Origin: Agrobacterium genomosp. 13 str. CFBP 6927
Lineage (GTDB): Bacteria; Pseudomonadota; Alphaproteobacteria; Rhizobiales; Rhizobiaceae
Direction of reading: 5' to 3'
DNA: 64,000 nucleotides
NCBI GenBank assembly: GCA_900012615.1
Contig: LT009757.1
Location: 1,026,596-1,090,595 of the forward strand
Shown here: one piece after another, positions 36,056 to 45,354 of the stretch
Layout: each line of letters starts with the position of its first letter
Numbering within the stretch: position 1 is the stretch's first letter
Made by a program: the position numbers and the translations under genes
Notes under the pieces: generated by a model
The model's input: the letters and a program-made list of their open reading frames with translations, nothing else
Told to the model about the DNA's origin: nothing
Databases searched by the model: none

Positions 36056-37785
36056 AAAAAGTGCTGATTGCCAATCGCGGCGAGATCGCGGTCCGCATCA
36101 TCCGCGCATGTCGCGATTACGGCCTGCAATCGGTCGCCGTTTATGCCGATCCCGATCAGGATGCGCTTTTCGTCCGGCTCGCGGATGAGGCCTATGCGCT
36201 GGAGGGCGTGCGCCCGGCCGAGACCTATCTCGATATCGCCAAGCTGATCGCGATCGCCAAACGCGCCGGTGCGGATGCCGTGCATCCCGGTTACGGCTTC
36301 CTGTCCGAGCGCGCCGAATTTGCGCGTGCGGTTCTCGATGCCGGCCTCATCTGGATCGGCCCCGATCCGCATGTCATCGAGGCACTGGGCGACAAGGTAG
36401 AGGCACGGCGCATTGCCACCGGCGTTGGCGCACCGCTGGTCGCCGGCAGTGACGGCCCGGTCGCTTCCGCCGCGGAAGTCACCGCCTTCGCGGAACAACA
36501 CGGCCTGCCCGTCGCCATCAAGGCGGCCCATGGCGGCGGTGGTCGCGGCCTGAAGGTTGCGTGGAAGATGGAAGAGATCGCCGATCTCTACGAATCCGCC
36601 GTGCGCGAGGCTACGGCCGCCTTTGGCCGCGGCGAATGCTTTCTCGAGCGCTTTCTCGACCGTCCGCGCCATATCGAAGCGCAGGTTCTGGCCGACAAGC
36701 ATGGCAATGTGCTGGTGCTCGGCACCCGCGATTGCTCGCTGCAACGCCGGAACCAGAAGCTGATCGAGGAGGCCCCTGCCCCCTTCCTGTCCGACAATCA
36801 ACGCCAGAAAATCCATGCGGCCGCCAAGGCGATCTGCGCCGCTGCCGGTTATTCCGGCGCCGGCACTGTCGAATTCCTGCTCGGCGTCGATGGCACGATT
36901 TCCTTCCTCGAGGTCAATACGCGCCTGCAGGTGGAACATCCCGTTACAGAGGAAACCACCGGTATCGATCTCGTCATCGAACAGTTCCGTATTGCCGAAG
37001 GCCATAGGCTGCGGGTTCTCGAAACGCCGGAACCGCGTGGACATTCGATGGAATTCCGCATCAATGCCGAAGATCCAGGCCGGGGCTTCCTGCCGACGCC
37101 CGGCTCGATCTCGCTTTTCGACGCCCCCTCCGGTCCCGGCATTCGCGTGGATAGCGGCGTCGTCAGCGGCTCCAGCGTGCCGGGCGTCTTCGACTCGCTG
37201 ATGGCAAAGCTGATCGTCACGGGTGCCGACCGTGATCAGGTTCTACGCCGCGCCCGCCGCGCGCTCAAAGAATTCCGTATCGAAGGCATCGCCACCGTCC
37301 TGCCGTTCCATCGCGCCGCGATCGAGACCGATGATTTCATCGGCACCGACGGCTTCAAGATTCACACCCGCTGGATCGAAACCGACTTCGCCGCCATGCC
37401 GGATGCCATGGAGCGCCCGGCACCGGCCGACGACCCTTCCATCACCCGCACTTTTCTGGAAATCGACGGCAAGCGCGTATCGGTCGGTCTGCCCAGCCTG
37501 CTGCTCTCCAGCCTGGGTGCGGTTAGCGGCAGCAGCGCGGCGGCTCCCGGCACCACCGCCCCCAAGCAAAAGGAAGGCGAAATCACCGCCCCGGTTTCCG
37601 GCACCCTGCAATCCTTCAAGGTAAAAGACGGTGATGCGGTTTCGCAAGGCGATCTTCTGGCCGTCATGGAAGCCATGAAGATGGAGACGCAGATTGTCGC
37701 CACCAAGGCGGGCAAAGTGCGTCTGATCGTCAAGGAAGGCGACTATCTGCAGGCGGGCGCAGCCCTTCTCGACATAGCCGGCTAA
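36052..37785 (+). CDS. Biotin carboxylase with C-terminal BCCP domain
   Basis: A 577-residue protein. The biotin carboxylase domain (residues 1-450) has [20 protein letters not shown], the ATP-grasp loop [33 protein letters not shown] and [22 protein letters not shown]. After a linker rich in serine and alanine, a biotinyl domain ends with MEAMKMET, biotinylated on K543. It would carboxylate its own biotin with ATP and bicarbonate. No separate acetyl- or propionyl-type carboxyltransferase is nearby; the coupled KipI-KipA protein is the best candidate partner. Confidence 0.93.
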   Translation: MKKVLIANRGEIAVRIIRACRDYGLQSVAVYADPDQDALFVRLADEAYALEGVRPAETYLDIAKLIAIAKRAGADAVHPGYGFLSERAEFARAVLDAGLIWIGPDPHVIEALGDKVEARRIATGVGAPLVAGSDGPVASAAEVTAFAEQHGLPVAIKAAHGGGGRGLKVAWKMEEIADLYESAVREATAAFGRGECFLERFLDRPRHIEAQVLADKHGNVLVLGTRDCSLQRRNQKLIEEAPAPFLSDNQRQKIHAAAKAICAAAGYSGAGTVEFLLGVDGTISFLEVNTRLQVEHPVTEETTGIDLVIEQFRIAEGHRLRVLETPEPRGHSMEFRINAEDPGRGFLPTPGSISLFDAPSGPGIRVDSGVVSGSSVPGVFDSLMAKLIVTGADRDQVLRRARRALKEFRIEGIATVLPFHRAAIETDDFIGTDGFKIHTRWIETDFAAMPDAMERPAPADDPSITRTFLEIDGKRVSVGLPSLLLSSLGAVSGSSAAAPGTTAPKQKEGEITAPVSGTLQSFKVKDGDAVSQGDLLAVMEAMKMETQIVATKAGKVRLIVKEGDYLQAGAALLDIAG

Positions 37786-37828
37786 TATACAGACAGGCCA
37801 CCGGCCTCACAATTGCGGATCGCGTATG

Positions 37829-37857
37829 ACCGGCGGCGGAACCCTTTCGCCGCCGGT
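37829..37857 (+). other. GC-rich hairpin between the carboxylase and amylase genes
   Basis: A perfect 10-bp stem ACCGGCGGCG/CGCCGCCGGT (37829-37838, 37848-37857), without a strong T run. It may end or protect the oxoprolinase operon message. Confidence 0.45.
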
Positions 37858-37896
37858 CCGTTTATGGCGCGACCTGCTAACGACTGTGAGGGAAAT

Positions 37897-39384
37897 ATGG
37901 CCGGACGCACCTTGCTTCAGTTCTTCCATTGGTATTATCCGGACGGAGGGAAATTATGGAGCGAGGTGGCCGAAAAGGCCGAAAGCCTTGCCAAAATGGG
38001 CATCACCGATATCTGGCTACCACCGGCCTATAAGGGTGCTGCCGGCGGCTATTCGGTAGGTTACGATACCTATGATCTCTTTGACCTCGGTGAATTCGAT
38101 CAGAAGGGCACCGTCGCCACAAAATATGGCGATCGCAGCGCCCTTGAACACGCGGGCCGGACGCTGAAGGAAAACGGCATCCGCGTCATTCACGATGTGG
38201 TTCTCAATCACAAGATGGGTGCGGATGAGAAAGAAAAGGTGCGGGTTCGCCGCGTCAATCCCGAAGACCGTACCGAGATCGACGATGAAGACTTTCAGGC
38301 GCTGGCCTATACGCGTTTCACCTTTCCCGGCCGCAGCGGCAAACATTCCAAATTCATCTGGGACCTGAAGTGCTTCAGCGGTGTCGACCACATCGAGGAG
38401 CCGACCGAAGACGGCATTTTCCGCCTCGTCAACGAATATGGCGATGGGGAATGGAATGAGGAAGTCGATCAGGAAAACGGCAATTTCGACTACCTGATGG
38501 GTGCAGATGTCGAATTCAGGAACTGGGCGGTTTATGAGGAACTCAAATATTGGGGCCGCTGGCTCTCCGAGCAGGTGCAGGTAGATGGCTTCCGCCTGGA
38601 TGCCGCCAAACATATTCCGGCCTGGTTTTTCCGCGAATGGGTCGGCCATATGCGCGAAACGGTCGATCCCGATCTTTTCGTCGTGGCGGAATATTGGCAC
38701 CCCGATCTCGAGGCGCTGAAAAGCTATCTCGAACTCGTCGACAAGCAGCTGATGCTTTTCGATGTCGCCCTCCACCACCGCTTCCATGATGCGTCCAAAC
38801 ATGGCGGCGATTTCGACATGCGTACTATCTTCGATGGGTCGCTGCTTTCGGCGGTTCCCGACCATGCGGTCACGCTTGTCGACAATCACGACACCCAGCC
38901 GCTGCAATCGCTGGAAGCGCCAGTGGAACCCTGGTTCAAGCCTCTGGCCTATGCGATCATTCTGCTGCGCGAAGAGGGTGTTCCCTGTGTCTTCTATCCC
39001 GATCTGTTCGGCACGAGCTACACCGACACCGGCAATGACGGCAACGAATATAAAATCGATATGCCCGCCATTGAATGCCTGCCGAAACTCATCGAAGCCC
39101 GCAGCCGTTTCGCCAACGGAGCCCAGACGGATATTCTCGACGATGCAAGCTGCATCGCCTTTATTCGCCACGGCACCGCCGATGCGCCGGGCTGCGTGGT
39201 GGTGATGTCGAATGGCGAGCCGGCGGAGAAGCAGATCGATCTCGGTGCCGACCGCGCCGGCGCAGTATGGCGCGACTTTCTCGGTCACCGTGAGGAAGAG
39301 ATTACCCTTGATGATAGCGGCAAGGGCGTTTTCCCGACCAATGGCGGCAGCGTCAGTGTCTGGATTGCGGCCAACGCCGAGTGA
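37897..39384 (+). CDS. Cytoplasmic alpha-amylase (GH13)
   Basis: A 495-residue glycoside hydrolase family 13 enzyme hydrolysing alpha-1,4-glucans such as glycogen or maltodextrins. No signal peptide is present: it begins [21 protein letters not shown], as in cytoplasmic AmyA/AmyS-like enzymes. Conserved regions are [11 protein letters not shown] (region I), [10 protein letters not shown] with the nucleophile aspartate (region II), VVAEYW with the acid/base glutamate (region III), and [11 protein letters not shown] (region IV). GAGGG lies before the ATG at 37897. It converges on soxR. No glycogen genes are adjacent. Confidence 0.92.
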   Translation: MAGRTLLQFFHWYYPDGGKLWSEVAEKAESLAKMGITDIWLPPAYKGAAGGYSVGYDTYDLFDLGEFDQKGTVATKYGDRSALEHAGRTLKENGIRVIHDVVLNHKMGADEKEKVRVRRVNPEDRTEIDDEDFQALAYTRFTFPGRSGKHSKFIWDLKCFSGVDHIEEPTEDGIFRLVNEYGDGEWNEEVDQENGNFDYLMGADVEFRNWAVYEELKYWGRWLSEQVQVDGFRLDAAKHIPAWFFREWVGHMRETVDPDLFVVAEYWHPDLEALKSYLELVDKQLMLFDVALHHRFHDASKHGGDFDMRTIFDGSLLSAVPDHAVTLVDNHDTQPLQSLEAPVEPWFKPLAYAIILLREEGVPCVFYPDLFGTSYTDTGNDGNEYKIDMPAIECLPKLIEARSRFANGAQTDILDDASCIAFIRHGTADAPGCVVVMSNGEPAEKQIDLGADRAGAVWRDFLGHREEEITLDDSGKGVFPTNGGSVSVWIAANAE

Positions 39385-39422
39385 GGACAATCAGTTTCAA
39401 AAGGGCAGACCCAAAATCTTGC

Positions 39423-39878
39423 TCATTCGGCTGGAACAAGGCGACGCGCACCCGCGCCGCCATCGGCCAGAATATCGTCGGGATTGCGCAAGGGGCAGTC
39501 GTCCAGCGAAAGACAACCGCAACCGATGCAGCCGGTCAGCTGATCCCGTAGCTGGATCAGGCTGTTGATCCGAAACTGAAGCATCTCCCGCCAGGACTGT
39601 GAGAACCTGCGCCAGTCAGCCGCCGTCGCCACCCGATCCTGCGGCAGATCCGCCATCGCTTCCCTGATGATGCTGAGCTGGATGCCGGCGCGCTGCGCGA
39701 TACGGATGATCGCGATACGCCGCAGGACGGCGCGGTGATAACGACGCTGGTTGCCGGCGGTTCGCCAGCCTTCTATCAACCCCTTCGCCTCGTAGAAATG
39801 AACGGTGGAAACGGCGACGCCGCTACGGTGCGCAACCTCTCCCACCGTCAGGCTGTGTTTAAACACGCTATTTTCCAT
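39423..39878 (-). CDS. soxR: Redox-sensing activator SoxR
   Basis: A 151-residue MerR-family protein. The N-terminal HTH (LTVGEVAHRSGVAVSTVHFYEAKGLIEGWRTAGNQRRYHR) is followed by a dimerisation helix. The C-terminal [2Fe-2S] motif is CIGCGCLSLDDC (C117, C120, C122, C128), the exact SoxR spacing. Oxidation of the cluster by redox-cycling compounds switches the protein to an activator. No soxS gene is near; in most non-enteric bacteria SoxR acts directly. A canonical SoxR site lies in its own promoter. Confidence 0.95.
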   Translation of the reverse strand: MENSVFKHSLTVGEVAHRSGVAVSTVHFYEAKGLIEGWRTAGNQRRYHRAVLRRIAIIRIAQRAGIQLSIIREAMADLPQDRVATAADWRRFSQSWREMLQFRINSLIQLRDQLTGCIGCGCLSLDDCPLRNPDDILADGGAGARRLVPAE

Positions 39879-39941
39879 TCTGGCTCCTGTCTCCGGAACG
39901 ATTTCCGCTCGGGAAACGCGGAAACATATTGAAGAGCAGCC

Positions 39942-39972
39942 GGTATAATTCCTCAACTATAGTTGAGGTCAA
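39942..39972 (-). promoter_or_regulatory. SoxR box within a 19-bp-spaced promoter
   Basis: The palindrome CCTCAACTATAGTTGAGG (39951-39968) matches the 18-bp SoxR operator. On the minus strand it lies between TTGACC (39972-39967) and TATACC (39947-39942), 19 bases apart. This overlong spacing is the hallmark of MerR/SoxR-activated promoters. It drives soxR itself, indicating autoregulation, as reported for Agrobacterium SoxR. Confidence 0.9.
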
Positions 39973-39985
39973 TAGGCGAATGGTC

Positions 39986-40013
39986 AAAAAAAGAGGCGCC
40001 CGATAGGCGCCTC
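39986..40013 (-). terminator. Terminator of the TonB-dependent receptor gene
   Basis: On the minus strand the stem GAGGCGCC/GGCGCCTC (40013-40006, 40000-39993) is followed by TTTTTTT, beginning 24 bases past the receptor stop codon. It also insulates the soxR promoter region. Confidence 0.9.
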
Positions 40014-40037
40014 AGAAGTCTCGTCAATAGGCCGGGT

Positions 40038-42146
40038 TCAGAACTTCGCGGTCATGCTGATCCAGAAACGGCGGCCTTCCATGACAGTGTTGAAATCATC
40101 GGTGCCGACATCCTTGTCGAAGACGTTGTAAACGGCCGCGTTGAGATCGACGTTTTCGGCCACCGCATATTTCGCGCCGATATCGAGGGTCGTGTAGGCC
40201 TCGTATTTGCGTCCGGCCTTGCCGTTGATCGTGACCGGCGTCCCGTTGGTGCCGATGCGTGGGCCGGCATTGATTTCCGATCCGTGGTAATTCACCGACG
40301 CCCAGGCTTCCAGCCCGTCTATCGGCGTCACCCAGTCACCCCGCAGATTGGCCATATGCTCCGGTGTCCTCGCCAGCGGGAAACCTTCATAGTCGCCGGT
40401 TTTCTGTTCGGAATGCGTATAGGTGTAGTTGCCGCGCAGCGTCAGTTCCGGCGTGGCGTACCAGGTCGCCGTCAGCTCCACACCCTGAATGACCGCATCG
40501 TCGATATTGTAATTATACCAGAGGCGATAATTGCGGTCTTCGCTCCAGCGGGCGGGCGTTCCATCCGGATTGAGCACCAGCGCGTTGGAAATCTTGTCCT
40601 TGAAATCAGTGTAGAAATAGGTGGCGCCGAGAGCAACGTCGCCATTATCCCAGAGCGCGGCCACTTCGTAGCTTGTGCTCTTTTCCGCCTCGAGGCCCGG
40701 ATCGCCGATGATCACGCCGCACGTGCCGCTCGGGCCGTAAGTGCAACCGCCGCCACCGGTCGTATAGGCATAACCTGGCGCGATCTGGCGGATTTCAGGC
40801 GCGCGAAAACCGGTGGAAATGCCGCCCTTGATCGTCAGCTCGTCCGTGGCACTCCAGACACCGTAAAGACGCGGGCTGAAATGATTGCCGTATTTTTCGT
40901 GGTTATCCAGACGAAGACCACCCGTCAGTGCGAAATTATCGACGATGCGCCATTCATCCTCGACAAACAGCGCCCATTGCGTCGCCGAGAATGTCTCATC
41001 CAGATTGGTGCGACGTCCCGGATTCTGATCCGTCAGCCGCGCCTCGAAATATTGACCGCCCGTGACCAGCGTGTGGTTGCCGAACAAATCAAAGGGCGTG
41101 GTGAATTTGCCGTCGAGAACGGTGTTGCGCACTTCCGGCGAGCGCGGATCTTCGGTCACGCGTCCCGTGCGGATGTTGCGGGTAAAATTGGTGCGCTCCG
41201 ACCATTCCTGCTGGAAAGAGAATTCCGATGTGGTCGGCCCCCAGCGGCCGGTATGCGACAGGGACCAATGGTCGCGCGTATTGGTGTTATAGGTACTATT
41301 GAGCGTCGCCGCCGCCAGCGTGTCGCCGGGCTCGGCGCTGCGGCGCAGCCTCGTCTTGCCGCCTTCGAGATAAATGTCGTGGTCTTCGTTCGGGGTAAAG
41401 GTCAGGCGGCCGTTGAAATCATATTCCTTGGCGCCGGTGGTGCCGCTCAGAATACGGTCTTCGCCGCGATTGAAGCCCCTGCCCCAGACCTGAAGGCCCA
41501 GCTGGTCCTTGAGGATCGGCCCGTTGGCATACCAGGAGACCTGGCCGCTATTGCCGAATTTGGAATGCTGCTGGACCGTGCCTTCGGTGGTGACCGAACC
41601 GGACCAGACATCACCGACCTTGCGGGTGATGATGTTGATGACGCCGCCCATGGCATCAGAACCATAGAGGGACGACATCGGGCCGCGCACGACTTCGATA
41701 CGCTCGATGGCCGAAACCGGCGGCACGAAGCTCTGTTCGAAACCGGAATTGCCGTTGGTGCGGGCGTCGCGGGTGCTCTGCCGTTTGCCGTCAATAAGGA
41801 TCAGCGTATAGGCGCCGGGCAATCCGCGAATGAAGATGTCCTTCTCATTGGCGATGCCGGTGACGGATACGCCCTGCACCTCGCGAAGGGCATCCGTCAG
41901 ATCGCGATATGAGCCCTTCTCCAGATCTTCCCGCGTCACGACCGTGATGCTGGCCGGAGCGTCCTTCACATTCTGCTCGAAGCCGGATGCGGTGACGACG
42001 ATCTGCTGAAGAACGGTGTTTCCGCCAGATGCCTGCTGCGCGAAAGCGGGCGCAGCGAAGCTGAGCGCCGTTCCTGCCATTGCTGTCGAAAAACCAGCCT
42101 TTATTATTGTCGCGGCCATATCTCGACCGCGGTACTTCAATTCCAT
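40038..42146 (-). CDS. TonB-dependent outer-membrane receptor (FepA/CirA-like)
   Basis: A 702-residue outer-membrane receptor. After a signal peptide (about residues 1-38, ending APAFA) comes a TonB-box-like stretch (LQQIVVTASGFEQ). The plug domain follows (APASITVVTREDLEKGSYRDLTDALREVQGVSVTG; IEVVRGPMSSLYGSDAMGGVINIITRK), then a 22-strand barrel ending in an aromatic residue (ISMTAKF). The resemblance to FepA/CirA/IrgA suggests a catecholate siderophore or its iron complex as ligand. An Irr-type box lies 74 bases upstream. The ATG at 42146 has GGGGG before it. Confidence 0.9.
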   Translation of the reverse strand: MELKYRGRDMAATIIKAGFSTAMAGTALSFAAPAFAQQASGGNTVLQQIVVTASGFEQNVKDAPASITVVTREDLEKGSYRDLTDALREVQGVSVTGIANEKDIFIRGLPGAYTLILIDGKRQSTRDARTNGNSGFEQSFVPPVSAIERIEVVRGPMSSLYGSDAMGGVINIITRKVGDVWSGSVTTEGTVQQHSKFGNSGQVSWYANGPILKDQLGLQVWGRGFNRGEDRILSGTTGAKEYDFNGRLTFTPNEDHDIYLEGGKTRLRRSAEPGDTLAAATLNSTYNTNTRDHWSLSHTGRWGPTTSEFSFQQEWSERTNFTRNIRTGRVTEDPRSPEVRNTVLDGKFTTPFDLFGNHTLVTGGQYFEARLTDQNPGRRTNLDETFSATQWALFVEDEWRIVDNFALTGGLRLDNHEKYGNHFSPRLYGVWSATDELTIKGGISTGFRAPEIRQIAPGYAYTTGGGGCTYGPSGTCGVIIGDPGLEAEKSTSYEVAALWDNGDVALGATYFYTDFKDKISNALVLNPDGTPARWSEDRNYRLWYNYNIDDAVIQGVELTATWYATPELTLRGNYTYTHSEQKTGDYEGFPLARTPEHMANLRGDWVTPIDGLEAWASVNYHGSEINAGPRIGTNGTPVTINGKAGRKYEAYTTLDIGAKYAVAENVDLNAAVYNVFDKDVGTDDFNTVMEGRRFWISMTAKF

Positions 42147-42219
42147 GTTACGCCCCCGCATTTAACTTGAGAATTTAACCCCACTTATTTAGGAGGGAGT
42201 GCAGGCGCAACGCGTTTGT

Positions 42220-42236
42220 TTTCGAACCGTTCTAAA
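42220..42236 (-). promoter_or_regulatory. Irr-type iron control element (ICE box)
   Basis: TTTCGAACCGTTCTAAA differs at one position from the ICE consensus TTTAGAA-N3-TTCTAAA bound by the rhizobial iron regulator Irr. It lies in the divergent gap between the TonB receptor and the LysR-TrpD2 fusion gene, 57 bases before the latter's start, so either gene could respond to iron. Confidence 0.6.
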
Positions 42237-42293
42237 TTCCAGAAATTGCAAAAAGGGCTCCACCAATCGGCGGCGGAGTAAAAAAACAGCAAG

Positions 42294-43763
42294 ATGACAA
42301 CCGGCAAGAGAAAAGAACAATCAGCTTCCCCAACAAAGCCCGACAGGCTTGGACAGCTGAAATTACTTGTCGCTTTCGATGCTTTGCTGCGGGAAGGCAG
42401 TGTCAGCCGCGCAGCGGCCGGCATGGGACTGCCAACATCGTCGATGAGCCGGATATTACAGCAGCTGCGCGAAAAATACGGTGATCAGCTGTTCTTACGC
42501 ACCGGCCAGGGTTTGCGCCCCACGCCATTTGCCGAGAACATGCGGCTGCGCATTCGTTCGCTGGCGGCGGAGGCGGACAACCTTATCGATTATTCACAGG
42601 AAAAACCGGCAGCGCCCGCCGCCGCCAATGCCAGCGGCTGGGAGCGACCTGTCTTGATGAAGGCGCCGCCGCTTTCGCTTCGTCCCAGCGTTCTTCTGGA
42701 AGGACAACCGACACCGGAAAATATCGCGGATCGTCTCGCCCGCATCGGTCACAATGCCGATCCGCAGCAGCGGCTCGCCAAATATATCGCGACCTCGGCG
42801 ATGGGGGTCGGCAACAGCCGCCCGCTCAGTCAGACGGAGGCGATGGATGCGCTCGCAATCATTCTTGATGGCGATGCCGATCCCATACAGATTGGCGCTC
42901 TGCTTGCGACCATGCATTATCGTGGCGTAACCGCGGCAGAGCTTGCCGGCTTCATCGAAGCCATGTGGCAGCATATCGGAAGGGACCGGCAAGGGCCTGC
43001 TGCCGTCGATCTCGACTGGCCCGCCTATATGTCGCCCAAACATCGCGATGCGCCCTGGTTCCTGCATTCTGCCCGCCTTGTTGCCATGGCGGGATATAGT
43101 GTCCTGTTGCATGGCCATGTCGGCCAGGGAGAAAACGGCGGCAAGCTCGAACTTGCTGCTGAAGCCTGCGGGATTCCGCTCTGCCAGTCTCTCTCGCAGG
43201 CCGCCCGGGCCACAGCCTCAGAACGCATCGCCTACCTGCCGATCGGTGGTCTTTCCGCACAGTTTCAAAGCCTGCTCGGCCTATACGGCATTCTGGAAAT
43301 GCGCCTGCCGCTTAATACGGTCGTGCATCTCCTCAATCCGCTTCGCGCCAGAAGCACCGTCATCGGTGTCGCCCGCCCCTCCTATCAGGAGCTTCATCGC
43401 GATACCGCGCGGCTGCTTTCGGTCGAGAATCTCGCCATTCTCGGCAATACACGGGACTTTGCGCAATTCACGCCGTTCCGCAGCACCCGGATTTTCGGCC
43501 TCTCGAAGGGCAAGGATGTCGAATTCATCATTCCCGCCCGCGAAACACCGCCCGCTGAGATGCCGACCATGTTCACGACTTTTGAATATTGGCGGGCTGT
43601 CTGGACAGGTGCCGCGAGGGACGAGAGGGCAGAAACCGTCATCGTCTCTACCGCAGCCATCGCACTGATGCTGGTCAATGATATGGCTCTGCCGTTTGAT
43701 GAGGCCTATGCGCGCAGCCTGCGGCTATGGCACGACAGGGCGCGCAATTTCGCCAGCGCCTGA
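42294..43763 (+). CDS. LysR-type HTH fused to an anthranilate phosphoribosyltransferase-like (TrpD2) domain
   Basis: A 489-residue fusion. Residues ~18-85 form a LysR-like winged helix (LLVAFDALLREGSVSRAAAGMGLPTSSMSRILQQLREKYGDQLFLRTGQGLRPTPFAE). After a linker, residues ~150-480 resemble the glycosyltransferase family 3/TrpD2 (YbiB) fold: RPLSQTEAMDALAIILDGDADPIQIGALLATMHYRG, then LHGHVGQGENGGKLELAAEACGI and ARPSYQELHRDTARLL. The PRPP loop GTGGD of true TrpD is absent. E. coli YbiB binds nucleic acids rather than making tryptophan. The role here is unknown; the gene is divergent from a TonB receptor. Confidence 0.8.
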   Translation: MTTGKRKEQSASPTKPDRLGQLKLLVAFDALLREGSVSRAAAGMGLPTSSMSRILQQLREKYGDQLFLRTGQGLRPTPFAENMRLRIRSLAAEADNLIDYSQEKPAAPAAANASGWERPVLMKAPPLSLRPSVLLEGQPTPENIADRLARIGHNADPQQRLAKYIATSAMGVGNSRPLSQTEAMDALAIILDGDADPIQIGALLATMHYRGVTAAELAGFIEAMWQHIGRDRQGPAAVDLDWPAYMSPKHRDAPWFLHSARLVAMAGYSVLLHGHVGQGENGGKLELAAEACGIPLCQSLSQAARATASERIAYLPIGGLSAQFQSLLGLYGILEMRLPLNTVVHLLNPLRARSTVIGVARPSYQELHRDTARLLSVENLAILGNTRDFAQFTPFRSTRIFGLSKGKDVEFIIPARETPPAEMPTMFTTFEYWRAVWTGAARDERAETVIVSTAAIALMLVNDMALPFDEAYARSLRLWHDRARNFASA

Positions 43764-43767
43764 GCTT

Positions 43768-44967
43768 TCAGGCATTGGCCACCGATTTTTTCAGCGCCAG
43801 ATATTCCCAGAGAGCAACCAGCAGCAGAATGCCCGTGCTTGCCAGTTGCAGCATATAGAGCGGTATGCCCGGCACCGGCAAAAGCAGGCAGAACGTCGCA
43901 ACGCCGGCGAAATGCGAGATGGGTCGCTGATAGGTGGCGGCTATCTTGACGCCGATATTGCCGGCAAGAAACAGGACAGGGCCGCCTAGAATGGCGATGG
44001 CCTCCCTCATCGTCGCAGCTTCATGGGCATGGGACAGGCTGAAATCCTCCCCCACCGCCGTCAGGATGATGCCGGCTACGATGGGCAGATGACCATAATT
44101 GAAAAGATTATGGGCAATCTTCGCCTTCTCATCGGCATGTTCGGCCTTTCTGGAGGCCTCTTCCTGCCCATGATGGAAATAGATCCACCACATTGCCACG
44201 GTGCTGACGAAGGCCGAACAGAAGACGATGAATGTCAGGCCGGAATTCATATATTCCGTGGCAGTGCGACCCGTGGTGAGGATCGTTTCCCCAAGGCAGA
44301 TAATAACGAAAAGGGCACATCGCTCCGCAAGGTGCTCGCCGGAGAGGTGCAGCCTGTCCGCATCGCTCGCTTTCAATCCGGGTACGACATAACGGCAGGC
44401 AGGCCCCGCATATTCGATCGCGAGTGCGATGCCCCATAACAGGATGCGATCCGTCAGATCGACAAGCCCGCCTGCCAGCCAGAAGAGGCTGGATATGACA
44501 AGCCAGATCGTCACACGCACGAAAACCAGAAAAGACTGCCGGTCTTCCCCCTTGAAGGCATAAAGCGCAAAAAGGCTGCGCCCCACCTGCATAGCGCTAT
44601 AGATCAGGGCAAAGACGAAACCCTGTTCCGCAAAGGCATCGGGCAGCGCGATAGCCAGCAGCACCCCGCCGAACATCAACACGAAGAGGAGAATCCGGAC
44701 CGGCTCCTTTTCCGTATTCAGAAGGTTGGTGATCCAGGTTGTGTGTATCCACAGCCACCACAGCGACAATATCAGGATGCCCGCCTCAAGCGCTGCCGTC
44801 GGCCCGAAGTCCTTGGCAAGCGCATGGGAAAGCTGGATGAGTGCAAAAACAAAGACGAGGTCGAAGAACAGTTCAGGAAAGGTCGCTTTTTCAGCTTCCT
44901 GCCCCTCCCGTTTGATCCAGCTTCGTGCATCCGGTTTAGATCCGGAAGTTTTGCTGTCGGTCCCCAT
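43768..44967 (-). CDS. LtrA (low temperature requirement) family membrane protein
   Basis: A 399-residue integral membrane protein of the LtrA family. The signature ATFPELFFDLVFVFALIQLSHAL appears near the N-terminus, followed by some ten further hydrophobic segments, with ERCALFVIICLGETILTTG in the middle and AHNLFNYGHLPIVAGIILTAVGED toward the C-terminus. The name comes from a Listeria gene needed at low temperature; the biochemical function is unknown. The ATG at 44967 follows AGGGG. It converges with the fusion gene, 4 bases between stops, and follows two small genes on the same strand. Confidence 0.88.
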   Translation of the reverse strand: MGTDSKTSGSKPDARSWIKREGQEAEKATFPELFFDLVFVFALIQLSHALAKDFGPTAALEAGILILSLWWLWIHTTWITNLLNTEKEPVRILLFVLMFGGVLLAIALPDAFAEQGFVFALIYSAMQVGRSLFALYAFKGEDRQSFLVFVRVTIWLVISSLFWLAGGLVDLTDRILLWGIALAIEYAGPACRYVVPGLKASDADRLHLSGEHLAERCALFVIICLGETILTTGRTATEYMNSGLTFIVFCSAFVSTVAMWWIYFHHGQEEASRKAEHADEKAKIAHNLFNYGHLPIVAGIILTAVGEDFSLSHAHEAATMREAIAILGGPVLFLAGNIGVKIAATYQRPISHFAGVATFCLLLPVPGIPLYMLQLASTGILLLVALWEYLALKKSVANA

Positions 44968-45006
44968 TCTGCCCCTGTATATCAAGTATGAATTATTGCG
45001 ATCGCC

Positions 45007-45288
45007 TTATCGCTGCGACAGAACGTCTTCTGCCGAAGAATCAATCGTCGAGACCCGGCCCGGGAACTGCAGCGCCCGCGCGTTGTCGGGATAAAAACGC
45101 GGGCCCACCAGACGCACTTTCTTGCCCGCTACATCAACGATGTAGTCTGACGCAATATCCTTGGGCGAGTATCCAGCGCTATGGGTTTCTGCCCCTTGCA
45201 AAGTGCTAACCTCCAGAGGCTGAGCATATGTTGGATGGGCCGCTACGGGGATGAGCATTGCCGTTAGAAAAAGAGGTTTGGAAAGCAT
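45007..45288 (-). CDS. Small secreted hypothetical protein
   Basis: A 93-residue protein with a clear signal peptide (MLSKPLFLTAMLIPVAAHPTYA, cut after TYA). The mature 70 residues are polar, with DYIVDVAGKKVRLVGPRFYPDN in the centre. No cysteine and no recognised domain. It lies 39 bases before the LtrA-family gene on the same strand and 66 bases after another small gene. Product and role are unknown. The codon pattern looks genuine. Confidence 0.6.
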   Translation of the reverse strand: MLSKPLFLTAMLIPVAAHPTYAQPLEVSTLQGAETHSAGYSPKDIASDYIVDVAGKKVRLVGPRFYPDNARALQFPGRVSTIDSSAEDVLSQR

Positions 45289-45354
45289 CGGCGTATCCTG
45301 AAACAATTGATTGCGCCATAAACAGCCCTCACCGGGTTTGGTTCCGGTCACCTC

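Noticed and set aside
39963..41912. Long plus-strand frame opposite the TonB receptor
   Set aside because: Arginine- and histidine-rich translation without known motifs, caused by GC-rich third codon positions on the real strand.
42294..43763. Tryptophan biosynthesis enzyme TrpD
   Set aside because: The PRPP-binding GTGGD loop is missing and a LysR-like HTH is fused at the N-terminus, so it is not a normal TrpD.
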